Program-made: the position numbers and the translations under genes
Shown: positions 1 through 7,661 of the stretch, in pieces
Layout of the letters: each line of letters begins with the position of its first letter
How positions within the stretch are numbered: position 1 is the stretch's first letter
The notes under the pieces: model-generated
Databases searched by the model: none
What the model was told of the DNA's origin: nothing
The model's input: only the letters and a program-made list of their open reading frames with translations
Source: Pseudomonas azadiae
GTDB taxonomy: Bacteria > Pseudomonadota > Gammaproteobacteria > Pseudomonadales > Pseudomonadaceae
Length of the DNA stretch: 64,000 nucleotides
NCBI RefSeq assembly: GCF_019145355.1
Contig: NZ_JAHSTY010000002.1
Location: 1,736,001-1,800,000 of the forward strand
Direction of reading: 5' to 3'

Positions 1-188
1 GCGCGCACGTTCAACAATCGCTGCTTTGCCTGCGGTGAATAGACGACGTAGCCGCTGTCGATGAACGCACCGCCCCCTGCAACTTCCGACAGCAGGGTTA
101 TTATCTTGCCGGCGGTGCAGGATTCAGCGGTGGTGATCACCAGTTCGTTGGCTTTCAGAAACTCGATCGTTGCGGCGGCTGTGTTCAT
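1..188 (-). CDS. CinA C-terminal-domain family protein (PncC-like nicotinamide-nucleotide amidase), partial
   Basis: The frame on the minus strand opens with ATG at 188 behind a GGGAGAGAG stretch and runs off the left edge, so only the first 62 or so residues are seen. They contain the segment TTAESCTAGKI followed by GGGAFIDSGYVVYS, which matches the start of the CinA C-terminal (PncC) domain, where TAESCTGG carries the nucleophilic serine. Family members of this single-domain type deamidate nicotinamide mononucleotide to nicotinic acid mononucleotide in pyridine-nucleotide recycling. The second G of the usual ESCTGG is A here, a small deviation. It starts 23 bases after the stop of the M42 peptidase gene, so the two are probably co-transcribed. 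The family is clear; the exact reaction is inferred. Confidence 0.8.
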   Translation of the reverse strand, partial: MNTAAATIEFLKANELVITTAESCTAGKIITLLSEVAGGGAFIDSGYVVYSPQAKQRLLNVR

Positions 189-211
189 TCCACTCTCTCC
201 CAGGGTAGCGA

Positions 212-1297
212 TCAGCAGGTGGCCAGGTATTCGCAAAGCGATGCCGAGCACGCCTGGATGGCCCCGTCTAAAATCAGTTCATATCCGTGCGTGTTTTCCG
301 TCGGTATCGCGATGCAACCGGCGCGGGCCGATGAGCCGTTGCTCAATACCGCACTGGCGTCCGACGCGAAATCGACCAGCAATGCGTATTGGGGCGTGTA
401 ACCACAGCGCTCTGCCGCAGCGGCCAAGGACGTTACGACCGTGCGGGTGTAGTAGCCTTTTTCGTCGCCGGTGTTGATGATCGGACTGATGCTCAGCTGT
501 GTGCCGTACTCGGCCATCACCGGGCCGACCTCGACCGCGATGGTGGTATCGCCGGGCAGCGTCGCCGAGGCGTACATCGCGCCGGCGTTGCACTCTTCTT
601 CCAAGGTCGTGAACACAAAATAGGCATCGCAGGCCAGGTCATCGCGACGTTGACTCAAGCGGTGCGCCGCATCGATCACTGCCGCTATCGGTGCGCGATC
701 ATCCAGAAAATGCGCCGCGATGGCATCACCGACGCGAAACGGTTCACGCCAGTGGCGACTCAACACCACCCGCGTTCCCGGCCGCACGCCCTGGGCGCGC
801 AACCTGTCTATCGAAGCGCGGGTCACCACATGCACATCGTTCCAATGCACGTTCCCGGACATCACGTCCGCGCCTTGAGGTGCATTTTGCGTCGCGTGCA
901 TTGAACCGAAAGACAACACCCCAGGCACGATGGCTTGATCGCCCAGGATGTCGACCGGACACATGCCGAAATTCACCGGATTGGCGCCGCCCAGGGCCGT
1001 GACTCTCAAGGTGCCGTCGTCATCGATGCATTTTACGACCATGGCAATTTCGTCCATATGGGCCATGATCCTGACAGCACGCTTGGGTCCGCTGCTCGCC
1101 CGCCGCCCCTTGATCAAGCCCACAACGTTGCCGGCGGGATCAACCCAGGTTTCGTCGCAAACCGGCGTCATGGCATTCAGGCAGATTTCGCGAACTTCAT
1201 CCTCTTGCCCGCCTGGTCCACGGGCCATCAGGAGCTGCTTCAATAATTGATCATGCTGGCTGGCGTCGCCGCTGGCTTCGCGTCGTATATCAGACAT
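212..1297 (-). CDS. M42 family metallopeptidase (aminopeptidase/endoglucanase-like)
   Basis: A 361-residue cytoplasmic protein of the M42 (DAP2/FrvX-like) dinuclear metalloaminopeptidase family. All expected metal and catalytic positions can be placed: H80 and D82 in AHMDEI, the bridging aspartate in FLDDRAP (D199/D200), the E233-E234 pair in LEEE, E256 in VEVGPV and H337 in the final THGYE. The family removes N-terminal residues from small peptides, though some members have other substrates. The frame can be extended to 1357, but the ATG at 1297 (MSDIRRE) follows a GAGAGCCGAGA purine run and fits the usual length better. It lies upstream of the CinA-like gene in the same direction. It does not look like the M42 peptidase of the NAGGN osmolyte cluster, and no asnO/ngg homologues are nearby. 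Confidence 0.85.
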   Translation of the reverse strand: MSDIRREASGDASQHDQLLKQLLMARGPGGQEDEVREICLNAMTPVCDETWVDPAGNVVGLIKGRRASSGPKRAVRIMAHMDEIAMVVKCIDDDGTLRVTALGGANPVNFGMCPVDILGDQAIVPGVLSFGSMHATQNAPQGADVMSGNVHWNDVHVVTRASIDRLRAQGVRPGTRVVLSRHWREPFRVGDAIAAHFLDDRAPIAAVIDAAHRLSQRRDDLACDAYFVFTTLEEECNAGAMYASATLPGDTTIAVEVGPVMAEYGTQLSISPIINTGDEKGYYTRTVVTSLAAAAERCGYTPQYALLVDFASDASAVLSNGSSARAGCIAIPTENTHGYELILDGAIQACSASLCEYLATC

Positions 1298-1427
1298 TCT
1301 CGGCTCTCGATCACGGACGGGTGAATGACAAATGGCGCCCTCGCATCGGCGCCTCACACATCAAAAATGACTGGAGGCCCTGCACGCTTGTTCAGATTAT
1401 TTTTGCCGTTCGCGAAGACGTAGCCCA

Positions 1428-2357
1428 TCACCCCAGCGCAGTGTCCAGGAACATCATCACCGCGAAGCCGAGCATCAAACCGAGGGTGGCCGGGGTTTCG
1501 TGGCCGTTGCGATGGGTTTCGGGAATCACCTCGTGCGAGACCACAAAGATCATCGCGCCGGCTGCGAGCCCCAAGGCAATCGGGTAGCCGAGGGCGAACC
1601 CACTGGAAATGCCCAGCCCCACCACCGCACCCAAGGGTTCCATCAGCCCCGAGCCAATCGCAATCAGCGCAGCGCGAACGGCTGAGACCCCGGTGACGCG
1701 CAGCGCCAGGGCAACCGCCAAGCCTTCCGGGATATCCTGGATCGCGATGGCGGTGGTCAGGGGCATGCCGACGCGAAGGTCACCATTGGCAAAGCTGACA
1801 CCGATGGCCATGCCTTCCGGCAGGTTATGCAGGGTAATGGCGAGTACGAACAGCCAGACGCGATTGAAGCGCTCGGTCTGGGGGCCTTTGCGCCCGGATG
1901 TTGAATGTTCATGAGGCACGAAGCGATCCAGGCCGATCATCAGCGCGACGCCAAGCCCCAGTCCCAGGACGACCACGCACGCGGCCCACATCGGGTTGCC
2001 CGTAATGTCCTGTGCCGCCTCGATCCCCGGCAGGATCAGGGAAAACGAACTGGCCGCCAGCATCATGCCGGCGGCAAAACCGAGCAGGGTGTCCTGGGTG
2101 CGTGAACGGATGTCACGCAGCACCATCGCCGCCATCGCGCCGAGGGCCGTCGCCGCAAAACCGCTGAGGCCTCCCAGCAACGCATAACGCAGGTTGGACG
2201 CATCGGCCCCGACGATGGCGCTGTACCCGCTGACCAGCAGCAACAGCGTCACGGCAACCGTGGTGGTCCAGAACAACGCGCCGGCCCATCCTTGACTGGA
2301 CACATGGCTCAGCCAGCTGCGCGGAGTTGCCTCATCGGATGTCGACAGGTCAGGCAT
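1428..2357 (-). CDS. ZIP family divalent metal transporter
   Basis: A 309-residue polytopic membrane protein of the ZIP (zinc/iron-permease) family. The two diagnostic transmembrane metal-site motifs are visible as HNLPEG and QDIPEG, followed by further hydrophobic helices and a C-terminal H-containing segment (SHEVIPETH). The histidine in the second motif is replaced by Q-D, as in some GufA/ZupT-like members. Two ATG codons are adjacent (2360 and 2357). The strong AAAGGAGG site is 5 bases from the second, so 2357 is preferred. Likely role: inner-membrane uptake of Zn(II) or a related metal into the cytoplasm. It stands alone between the M42 gene and the divergently oriented KGG gene. Metal specificity cannot be read from sequence. 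Confidence 0.88.
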   Translation of the reverse strand: MPDLSTSDEATPRSWLSHVSSQGWAGALFWTTTVAVTLLLLVSGYSAIVGADASNLRYALLGGLSGFAATALGAMAAMVLRDIRSRTQDTLLGFAAGMMLAASSFSLILPGIEAAQDITGNPMWAACVVVLGLGLGVALMIGLDRFVPHEHSTSGRKGPQTERFNRVWLFVLAITLHNLPEGMAIGVSFANGDLRVGMPLTTAIAIQDIPEGLAVALALRVTGVSAVRAALIAIGSGLMEPLGAVVGLGISSGFALGYPIALGLAAGAMIFVVSHEVIPETHRNGHETPATLGLMLGFAVMMFLDTALG

Positions 2358-2472
2358 CATTTCCTCCTTTATCAGAAACAGGGACCTGGCATGCAGCACC
2401 TCCAAGTCTGTGGCGTACGTTAGGGTGTTAGCCCGCCCGAGAGGTTCCTTATTTAACGGCGCCGTCCATCCT

Positions 2473-2660
2473 TATAAGCGAAGCGGCGCAAGATGCTATT
2501 AACTTAATATCATTTACCCAGCCTCATACCCGTCAAAACTTAGACGAAGCGGCGGCTAAAACCTCTACTTGTATAAGTTTTTATTGACTAACTACCGTTC
2601 ATCGCCGTTTTGAAAAATTCTCAAAACATTTCGGAGGCTGGCCTTATCGGAATCTATGTC
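2473..2660 (+). promoter_or_regulatory. Upstream regulatory block of first KGG gene, shared with 28723-28900
   Basis: The 240 bases before the first KGG gene match, in order, those before the third KGG gene at 28952. Shared elements are a TAAGCGAAGCGGC box, a second CGAAGCGGC box, a GTAYAAGTTT run, ACCGTTCATCG (2594-2604; 28822-28832), TCTCAAAAC and TTATCGGAAT. ACCGTTCATC is one base from the AlgR-box core CCGTTCGTC. A 7-bp inverted repeat, GTTTTGA/TCAAAAC, sits at about 2607-2627. This points to a shared regulator. The AlgR link is only a consensus match. Confidence 0.5.
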
Positions 2661-2712
2661 CGTTGCAGTAAACGGACATAAGCGAAACCTCAATTACAGT
2701 TGGAGTATCCCT

Positions 2713-2889
2713 ATGACGACCGGTAATAAAAACCCAGGTAATTTCGCCAACGATCCCCAGAAAGCATCAGAGGCAGGAAAGAAAGGTGGCAAGGCTTCTG
2801 GCGGCAACTTTGCCAACGACCGCGAGAAAGCCTCGGAAGCTGGCCGTAAAGGTGGCCAGAACAGCCATGGCGGCGGCCGCAAGTCGTAA
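2713..2889 (+). CDS. KGG domain stress-induced protein (YciG/con-10 family)
   Basis: A 58-residue, highly hydrophilic protein built from two KGG units: NFANDPQKASEAGKKGG and NFANDREKASEAGRKGG, ending in SHGGGRKS. This is the stress-induced acidophilic repeat seen in YciG, GsiB and conidiation protein 10, which are disordered, hydrophilin-like and induced in stationary phase or by osmotic/oxidative stress. The frame is open from 2656, but the ATG at 2713 (MTTGNKNPG) aligns exactly with the start of the paralogue at 28952 and follows TTGGAG, so it is chosen. No enzymatic motif is present. Regulation is probably through the shared upstream block. Confidence 0.9.
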   Translation: MTTGNKNPGNFANDPQKASEAGKKGGKASGGNFANDREKASEAGRKGGQNSHGGGRKS

Positions 2890-2924
2890 CGATATCAAAA
2901 GGGAACTTACCATGCGTACGTCAG

Positions 2925-3125
2925 TTGAACATCAGCGAAGCGAGTTACATCATCGGCCTAGCATGCAAGTGCGAGTTGACCCGAGGGTCCTTGTTCGTTC
3001 GAACGCGTCTGCGTGTTATGAACATCGGCGAGGCGTTGAACTGGCTGAAGCAACTATCGATGCGTCGCAAACTCGCCCGCTGTGCGAAAGGCAATTATAA
3101 ACTGCGCCTTGAACCGCGCAGGTAA
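2925..3125 (+). CDS. Doubtful small basic open frame (TTG start)
   Basis: Between two KGG genes there is an open frame of 66 codons beginning with TTG. It has two similar short segments, NISEASYIIG and MNIGEALNWLKQ, and a basic tail. No Shine-Dalgarno sequence precedes the TTG. The only good start site nearby (GGGAA before the ATG at 2912) belongs to another frame, which ends at 3100. I do not recognise the product. It may be a frame-shifted relic of a small gene, or chance. Confidence 0.2.
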   Translation: MNISEASYIIGLACKCELTRGSLFVRTRLRVMNIGEALNWLKQLSMRRKLARCAKGNYKLRLEPRR

Positions 3126-3182
3126 GTGCACCACAGATAGAAACGAAACTTGTATACCGACATAACGACGAGGTAACTGAAC

Positions 3183-3533
3183 ATGAGCACTAAAGACAAC
3201 GATGGCAAAATGAGCGTCAGCGAAGCGGGTAAGAAAGGTGGCGAAGCCACCTCAGCTTCCCATGACAAAGAGTTCTATCAGGAGATCGGCAGCAAAGGTG
3301 GCCAAAACAGCGGCGGCAACTTCAAGAATGACCCCGAGCGCGCCGCCGAGGCCGGTAGCAAAGGCGGCCAGAACAGCGGCGGCAACTTCAAGAACGATCC
3401 CGAGCGCGCCGCTGAAGCCGGTAGCAAAGGTGGCCAGAACAGCGGCGGCAACTTTGCCAACGACCGTGAGAAAGCCTCGGAAGCTGGCCGTAAAGGCGGC
3501 CAGAACAGCCATGGTGGCGGACGCAACAGTTAA
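3183..3533 (+). CDS. KGG domain stress-induced protein with tandem repeats
   Basis: A 116-residue hydrophilic protein with an N-terminal KGG unit (SEAGKKGGEATS), an imperfect unit (FYQEIGSKGGQNS) and then three nearly identical 22-residue units of the form GGNFKNDPERAAEAGSKGGQNS, ending with SHGGGRNS. It belongs to the YciG/GsiB hydrophilin class. The ATG at 3183 follows GAGGTAACTGAAC. The 66-bp DNA repeat inside the gene (3291-3356, 3357-3422, 3423-3488) suggests that unit number could change by slippage. It probably protects proteins or membranes in stress; that is inferred from the family. The stem-loop at 3544-3566 follows 11 bases after the stop. Confidence 0.9.
   Translation: MSTKDNDGKMSVSEAGKKGGEATSASHDKEFYQEIGSKGGQNSGGNFKNDPERAAEAGSKGGQNSGGNFKNDPERAAEAGSKGGQNSGGNFANDREKASEAGRKGGQNSHGGGRNS
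3291..3488 (+). repeat. Three tandem 66-bp coding repeats
   Basis: Three consecutive 66-bp units starting with AGCAAAGG(T/C)GGCCA encode the 22-residue KGG module. The first two differ mainly at synonymous positions; the third changes to the FANDREKAS version found in the other KGG genes. They have no spacers, so this is not CRISPR-like. Confidence 0.9.
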
Positions 3534-3543
3534 TGTGCTTGAT

Positions 3544-3566
3544 GCAGGGGAGCCATGCTCCCCTGC
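3544..3566 (+). terminator. Stem-loop after tandem KGG gene
   Basis: A perfect 10-bp stem, GCAGGGGAGC and GCTCCCCTGC, with a 3-base loop starts 11 bases after the KGG stop codon. There is no clear U tract, so it may work as a weak terminator or an mRNA-stabilising hairpin between this gene and the ClpP-like gene. Confidence 0.55.
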
Positions 3567-3586
3567 CTTGACTGATGAGGGACACC

Positions 3587-4138
3587 ATGCCTTTACACAT
3601 TATCAACTTCACCGCGCCGGTCACCGCCTCGACCTGCAGCCAACTCATCGAAAAAGCCTCCCTGGCCGTCCAGCAAGATGCCTCGGGCCTGGTAGTGAAC
3701 ATCGCCACCATGGGCGGTGAATGCAGCTACGGCTTTACCATGTACAACTTTCTGCTGGCACTGCCGATCCCGGTCCATACCCACAACCTGGGCACCGTGG
3801 AGTCGATGGGCAACATCATCTTCCTGGCCGGTGAGCGCAGGACGGCGTGCAGTCACAGCAAATTCCTGTTCCATCCATTTCATTGGCATGTGCAGGGTGC
3901 CGTGGACCATTCGCGCATGTCCGAATACGCCATGAGCCTCGACTACGATTTGCAGCTTTATGCGCGCATTGTCGCCGAACGCACACAAGACGCCAGTGAA
4001 AAACTCGAAACCGAAAAATACCTGATCGCCGCGCCGCGCATTCTTGATCCGCAACAAGCCATGACCGCCGGCCTGATCCACGCGATCGAACTTCCGGTCA
4101 TCAAGGCCGATTTTGTCAGTAGCTTCATTCACTCCTAG
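3587..4138 (+). CDS. ClpP/SppA-like serine protease family protein
   Basis: A 183-residue protein of the ClpP/crotonase fold. It keeps the glycine-rich oxyanion strand (NIATMGGECSYGF), a nucleophile elbow, TVESMGNIIFLAG, with S73, a following histidine region, KFLFHPFHW (H96), and a plausible acidic residue, D154, in PRILDPQQAMTAGLI, the segment that in ClpP precedes the GLID end. It lacks the long handle expected of the housekeeping ClpP, and no ClpX partner is adjacent, so a stand-alone stress peptidase is more likely than a classical Clp core. The ATG at 3587 follows TGAGGG. Neighbours are KGG and DUF2934 genes in the same direction, which suggests stress expression. Confidence 0.75.
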   Translation: MPLHIINFTAPVTASTCSQLIEKASLAVQQDASGLVVNIATMGGECSYGFTMYNFLLALPIPVHTHNLGTVESMGNIIFLAGERRTACSHSKFLFHPFHWHVQGAVDHSRMSEYAMSLDYDLQLYARIVAERTQDASEKLETEKYLIAAPRILDPQQAMTAGLIHAIELPVIKADFVSSFIHS

Positions 4139-4163
4139 CGTTAACCAGAACGGGAGAACCCCA

Positions 4164-4403
4164 ATGGACGAAGAAACAATTCGACTCACCGCTTACCGCA
4201 TTTGGGAACAGCAAGGCAAGCCTGACGGCCAGGACTTTGTGCACTGGTTGCAAGCCAGGGACGAACTCGGGCCCGTCCAGACTGATGGTTTGTCGGGCTC
4301 GATTGAAAGCAGTGTCATGCCCCCTATACCCGACCGGTCAAAGCGCCCGTCAACGCGCTCGGCCACCGCGCAAAAACCCCGCAGCAAAAAGCTCAAGGCC
4401 TGA
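4164..4403 (+). CDS. DUF2934 domain small protein
   Basis: A 79-residue protein whose N-terminal half, RLTAYRIWEQQGKPDGQDF then VHWLQARDEL, is the DUF2934 signature: an amphipathic helix with W-E-x-x-G-x-P-x-G followed by H-W-L-x-A. The C-terminal half is low-complexity and basic (KRPSTRSATAQKPRSKKLKA), possibly nucleic-acid binding. The ATG at 4164 follows CGGGAGAACCCCA and is chosen over the upstream in-frame start at 4113, which would overlap the ClpP-like gene. It probably forms a transcription unit with that gene (25-base gap). The biochemical role of DUF2934 is unknown. Confidence 0.85.
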   Translation: MDEETIRLTAYRIWEQQGKPDGQDFVHWLQARDELGPVQTDGLSGSIESSVMPPIPDRSKRPSTRSATAQKPRSKKLKA

Positions 4404-4609
4404 GACGGCAGCACCAGGCGTTCGGACGCGTCTGTCGTGATGCGAGCCGATAAAAAGCCCGGCAGCCGCCCGAACGCCCTCTTCGAAATTCCAATACTGG
4501 CGTTTGAATATCAACTAAGCGCTCGTTTGAAAATCTTCCCTTTTTTTGTTGAAAACAATCACGTCATAATTGAAGGTGGGTGACCGTTTCAATTCAGGGA
4601 GGAATCAAT

Positions 4610-4819
4610 GTGTCTGATCTACAAGCGAACCGCCGTTGCGTTCAATGCAAACAACCCTTTGAACCGACTACGGACGAACCCGCCTATCTGGTGTGCACAG
4701 CCTCCGAAATGCTCTGCCCGCACTGCAGGCAACAGTATCTGGCGGACTTGATGAAGGACGCACTTCAACGCAGCGTCCTCAAGTTATGCATGCTGCAGGA
4801 GCGACGGAGAAAACAGTAA
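4610..4819 (+). CDS. Small zinc-ribbon-like protein
   Basis: A 69-residue protein starting at GTG 4610 behind a strong GGGAGG site 7 bases away. The first half has C-V-Q-C and the middle LCPHC, a four-cysteine pattern typical of a small treble-clef or zinc-ribbon fold. The C-terminal helix is basic (QERRRKQ). An ATG two bases earlier (4608) lies in another frame and gives a 47-residue product with no recognisable feature; the cysteine spacing argues for the GTG frame. The function is unknown. It might bind a nucleic acid or act as a small adaptor. Confidence 0.7.
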   Translation: MSDLQANRRCVQCKQPFEPTTDEPAYLVCTASEMLCPHCRQQYLADLMKDALQRSVLKLCMLQERRRKQ

Positions 4820-4874
4820 GCTTTACACTTAATTAACGTCGTATTCAAATGCATGTCCTTAACTAACCCCGCAC

Positions 4875-5144
4875 TCAGTCGGGGGGTGGGGGCACATAGG
4901 GCTGCGCAATAAATGGAATACTGCCGGAAGGCCGCCACTTGACGTTCTCAAGGCCGTAGCGTTCTGCAAGAGGTTTGCTGACCCGCTTGATCTTTTCATG
5001 GCGTGAGCGTGGGATTATGCCGATTCCCGCATCACAAGATGCCCAATGCCACGCCTCTGCGTTATTCATGACCTCGGCCCTTATAATGAAAGACTTTGGC
5101 TCATGCTGGTATTCGTACTCGATAATGTATAAAGAATTTTTCAT
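4875..5144 (-). CDS. DUF6555-like small protein
   Basis: An 89-residue soluble protein with the conserved block MNNAEAWHWASCDAG and then RVSKPLAERYG, shared with the gene at 22384. I recall the family as the Pseudomonas DUF6555 group, of unknown function. The ATG at 5144 follows AAGGAGCGC at good spacing. The open frame continues upstream to 5324 but without a start site. The C-terminus ends in an unusual proline run (YVPPPPD) absent from the paralogue. The N-terminal half resembles a small beta sheet (YIIEYEYQHEPKSFIIRAE). Confidence 0.8.
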   Translation of the reverse strand: MKNSLYIIEYEYQHEPKSFIIRAEVMNNAEAWHWASCDAGIGIIPRSRHEKIKRVSKPLAERYGLENVKWRPSGSIPFIAQPYVPPPPD

Positions 5145-5597
5145 ATGCGCTCCTTCTGATTTTTTGTTATTTGAGCAGCGCGAAGGTTCAGATTTTTCTC
5201 CTAAAACAGCACTTTGCGTAACGCCGAATTGCGCCTCCCTTGTAATATGACCATTCGTCGGCAGTTGGTAAAAAAAACACAACCGTTTTCGCTTTTCTTG
5301 TTTCTCAATACTGAGTCTGTTCACTCCAGGCTCTGGTAAAAACTCCTGTCTTGCCCGTACTCCGTACGGGCTTTTTTTTGGCGGCTCATAAGGCCGCCAC
5401 GTTTAAGCGAGACCCTGACTAAGTGCGTACACCCCCATAAGCGAAAGGGCCGTTTATTCTCAAACTGTAAGCAGGTGTTGCAACGAACAGCATGAACTTC
5501 AAGACGGGGAACCTTTCATCCCCAATCTTGAAATGCGGTGGAACCTCAAACGGCGCAGGTTTTTCTATCGCAGACACATCCATCGGAGGACCGAACC
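5145..5597. other. Intergenic region with orphan terminator and TAAGCGAA box
   Basis: No gene is supported here. It holds the plus-strand terminator at 5353-5379, with no plus-strand gene upstream, and, at about 5437-5460, a TAAGCGAAAGGGCCGTTTATTCTCAAA segment that partly resembles the boxes before the KGG genes and lies about 150 bases before the SRPBCC gene. A GGAGGACC ribosome site immediately precedes 5598. Confidence 0.5.
5353..5379 (+). terminator. Rho-independent terminator with no upstream gene on its strand
   Basis: The stem GCCCGTAC/GTACGGGC with a 3-base loop is followed directly by eight T residues. The nearest gene on either side is on the minus strand or starts downstream, so it may end a small RNA starting within roughly 5200-5340. 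Confidence 0.8.
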
Positions 5598-6431
5598 ATG
5601 ACTGACCAGCCACTGATATCGACCCACACCCGGCCTGGCGCGCACCGAAGCGGCACGATGACCAAGGCTGAGCGCACGCTTTCGCTGACGGCCGGCGTTG
5701 CGCTTTTGCTGCATGGCTGGCGCAAGGGCGGGTTGGGCGGCGCACTGCAGATCGCGGCGGGCGCCTACGGCGTGTTCCGCGGTACAACCGGGCACTGCGC
5801 ACTCAAGCAGGCGTTGACGCCAACCCCCTACGAAACGCAATTCAGCAGCGAACACCAGTGGCCGCTCAGCGAGGCAATTACCCGCAGCATCACGATCCTG
5901 CGTCCGCTGGAGGAGGTGTCTGCCTTCATCGCCAGGCCCGAGAACATCGGCCCGCTGCTGCGCTGGGTCGACAGTGTCGAACAACTGACCCCCGACACCG
6001 CGCGCTGGAACCTGCGCGCCCCGGCCGGGCGGCGCCTGCAATGCACGCTGGTGCAGAGCGACACACAGGATCCCCATGTGCTGCACTGGAAAACCCCGGG
6101 CGATGCGCGCTGGGCGCACGACATCACCGTGTCTCTGACCCCGGCCCCGGCCGGCCGTGGCACTCAGGTCAAGGCCGTGGTGGTGTGCAAGCCGGCGCTG
6201 GGCAAACTGGGCTATGGCCTGGCCCGTGCGATCAGCGTGTTCAGCGACAAGGCCTTGCTCAACGCCTTGCAGGCGGTGAAACAGCAACTGGAGACCGGTG
6301 AGGTCAGCAACAACCGCCTCAGGCCGGACCAGGATGACGACTTTTTTTACGTACACGCCGGCACTGACCACGTCGCAACCGATCACTCGTCAGCCAAAAC
6401 CGGCGTAGTTATTGAAGGAGGACCCCACTGA
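5598..6431 (+). CDS. SRPBCC (cyclase/dehydrase-like) protein with N-terminal YgaP-type membrane domain
   Basis: A 277-residue protein in two parts. Residues about 25-75 contain TLSLTAGVALLLHGW and GALQIAAGAYGVFRGTTGHC, the pattern of the DUF2892 inner-membrane domain. Residues about 95-230 match the START/SRPBCC polyketide cyclase-dehydrase fold, with the usual IRRPLEEVSAFI-like opening here reading SITILRPLEEVSAFI and later HWKTPGDARWAHDI. Such proteins bind hydrophobic ligands; the ligand is unknown. The ATG at 5598 follows GGAGGACCGAACC. Its TGA overlaps the ATG of the downstream alcohol dehydrogenase by one base (TGATG), so the two are translationally coupled. Confidence 0.82.
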   Translation: MTDQPLISTHTRPGAHRSGTMTKAERTLSLTAGVALLLHGWRKGGLGGALQIAAGAYGVFRGTTGHCALKQALTPTPYETQFSSEHQWPLSEAITRSITILRPLEEVSAFIARPENIGPLLRWVDSVEQLTPDTARWNLRAPAGRRLQCTLVQSDTQDPHVLHWKTPGDARWAHDITVSLTPAPAGRGTQVKAVVVCKPALGKLGYGLARAISVFSDKALLNALQAVKQQLETGEVSNNRLRPDQDDDFFYVHAGTDHVATDHSSAKTGVVIEGGPH

Positions 6432-7601
6432 TGCGCGCACTTACTTGGCAAGCACCCAACCTACTGCAAGTCGACAATGTCGCCGACCCTGCGATCCTCA
6501 ACCCCCGGGACGCGATCATCCGTGTGACGCTGTCGTCTGTCTGCGGTTCGGACCTGCACTTGCTCGGCGGCTACGTACCGGCCATGAAGCCCGGCGATAT
6601 CATCGGCCACGAATTCATGGGTGAAGTGGTCGAGGTCGGCAAAGGCGTCACGGGCCTGCGCAAGGGTGACAAAGTGGTCACCATCTCGATCATCGGCTGC
6701 GGCAACTGCGAGCCGTGCCAGCGCAGTGATTTCTCCTGCTGCGACAACTCCAACCCAAACCCATCGGCGACGGACCTGGTGTACGGCCAACCGTGCTGCG
6801 GCATCATCGGCTACAGCCACGCCTTTGGCGGTTACCCAGGCAGCCACGCGACCTATGTGCGGGTGCCGTTTGCCGACGTCAACCTGTTCAAGGTGCCCGA
6901 AGGCGTGACCGATGAGCAGGCGCTGTTCGTTTCGGACGCGGCGCCCACTGGTTACTTCGCGGCAGACAACGCCGATATCCAGCCCGGCGACACCGTGGCG
7001 GTGTGGGGCTGCGGCGGCGTTGGCCAAGATGGCGATCTGCAGCGCCTACCTGTTGGGCGCCGAGCGGGTGATTGCGATTGACCGCTACCCCGACCGGCTG
7101 CGCCTGGCCGAAGAGCGCGGCAAGGCGATCCCAATCAACTACGAGAAAACCAATGTGCACGACGCCTTGCTGGAGCTGACAGGCGGGCGTGGGCCGGACC
7201 GCTGCATCGACTGCGTGGGCATGGAGGCGCATGGCACCGAGATCGACTACGCCTATGACAAGGCCAAGCAACTGCTCAGGCTGCACACCGAGCGCGGCAG
7301 CGTGCTCAGGCAGGCCATACGCGCCTGCCGTAAAGGCGGCACGGTGTCGGTGGTCGGCGTGTACGGCGGGTTGCTCGACAAGTTCCCCATGGGCGCGATC
7401 GTCAACAAGGCATTGACCTTGAAAGCCGGACAGCAACCGGGGCAGCGGTACGCAGCGACACTGTTTGAGCACATCCAGAAAGGCGAGCTCGACCCCGCCT
7501 ATTTGCTGACCCATCCCATGAGCCTGGAAGACGGGGCGCAAGGCTACAAGTTGTTCAAGGAAAAAACCGATAATTGCCTGCGGGCGGTGTTCAAGCCCTG
7601 A
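6431..7601 (+). pseudogene. Zinc-dependent alcohol dehydrogenase, frameshifted
   Basis: The reading frame from ATG 6431 gives a typical medium-chain zinc alcohol/formaldehyde dehydrogenase: CGSDLHLLGG (catalytic C), GHEFMG, the structural-zinc cysteines in IGCGNCEPCQRSDFSCC, and the Rossmann GCGGVG. Just after VWGCGGVGQ the frame breaks and ends at 7081. The rest (MAICSAYLLGAERVIAIDR through the C-terminus at 7601) is intact in another frame. Reading CAG instead of CAAG at 7025-7028 restores one product of about 389 residues, so one extra A at 7026-7027 explains the break. It is either a recent inactivating mutation or a sequencing error. It is coupled to the SRPBCC gene. Substrate is unknown. 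Confidence 0.88.
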
Positions 7602-7611
7602 AGGCCAATAC

Positions 7612-7648
7612 GCGTGGTTTCACACCGATACCCGGCGTGAAACCACGC
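7612..7648. terminator. Bidirectional stem-loop between convergent genes
   Basis: A perfect 12-bp inverted repeat, GCGTGGTTTCAC and GTGAAACCACGC, with a 13-base loop lies exactly between the dehydrogenase and the convergent ferritin-like gene. There is no T tract. Confidence 0.6.
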
Positions 7649-7661
7649 AGCGCGCAAAGCG

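Noticed and set aside
3291..3488. Regular 66-bp repeats that could suggest a CRISPR or satellite array
   Set aside because: Units are contiguous, in frame and encode KGG modules; there are no spacers.
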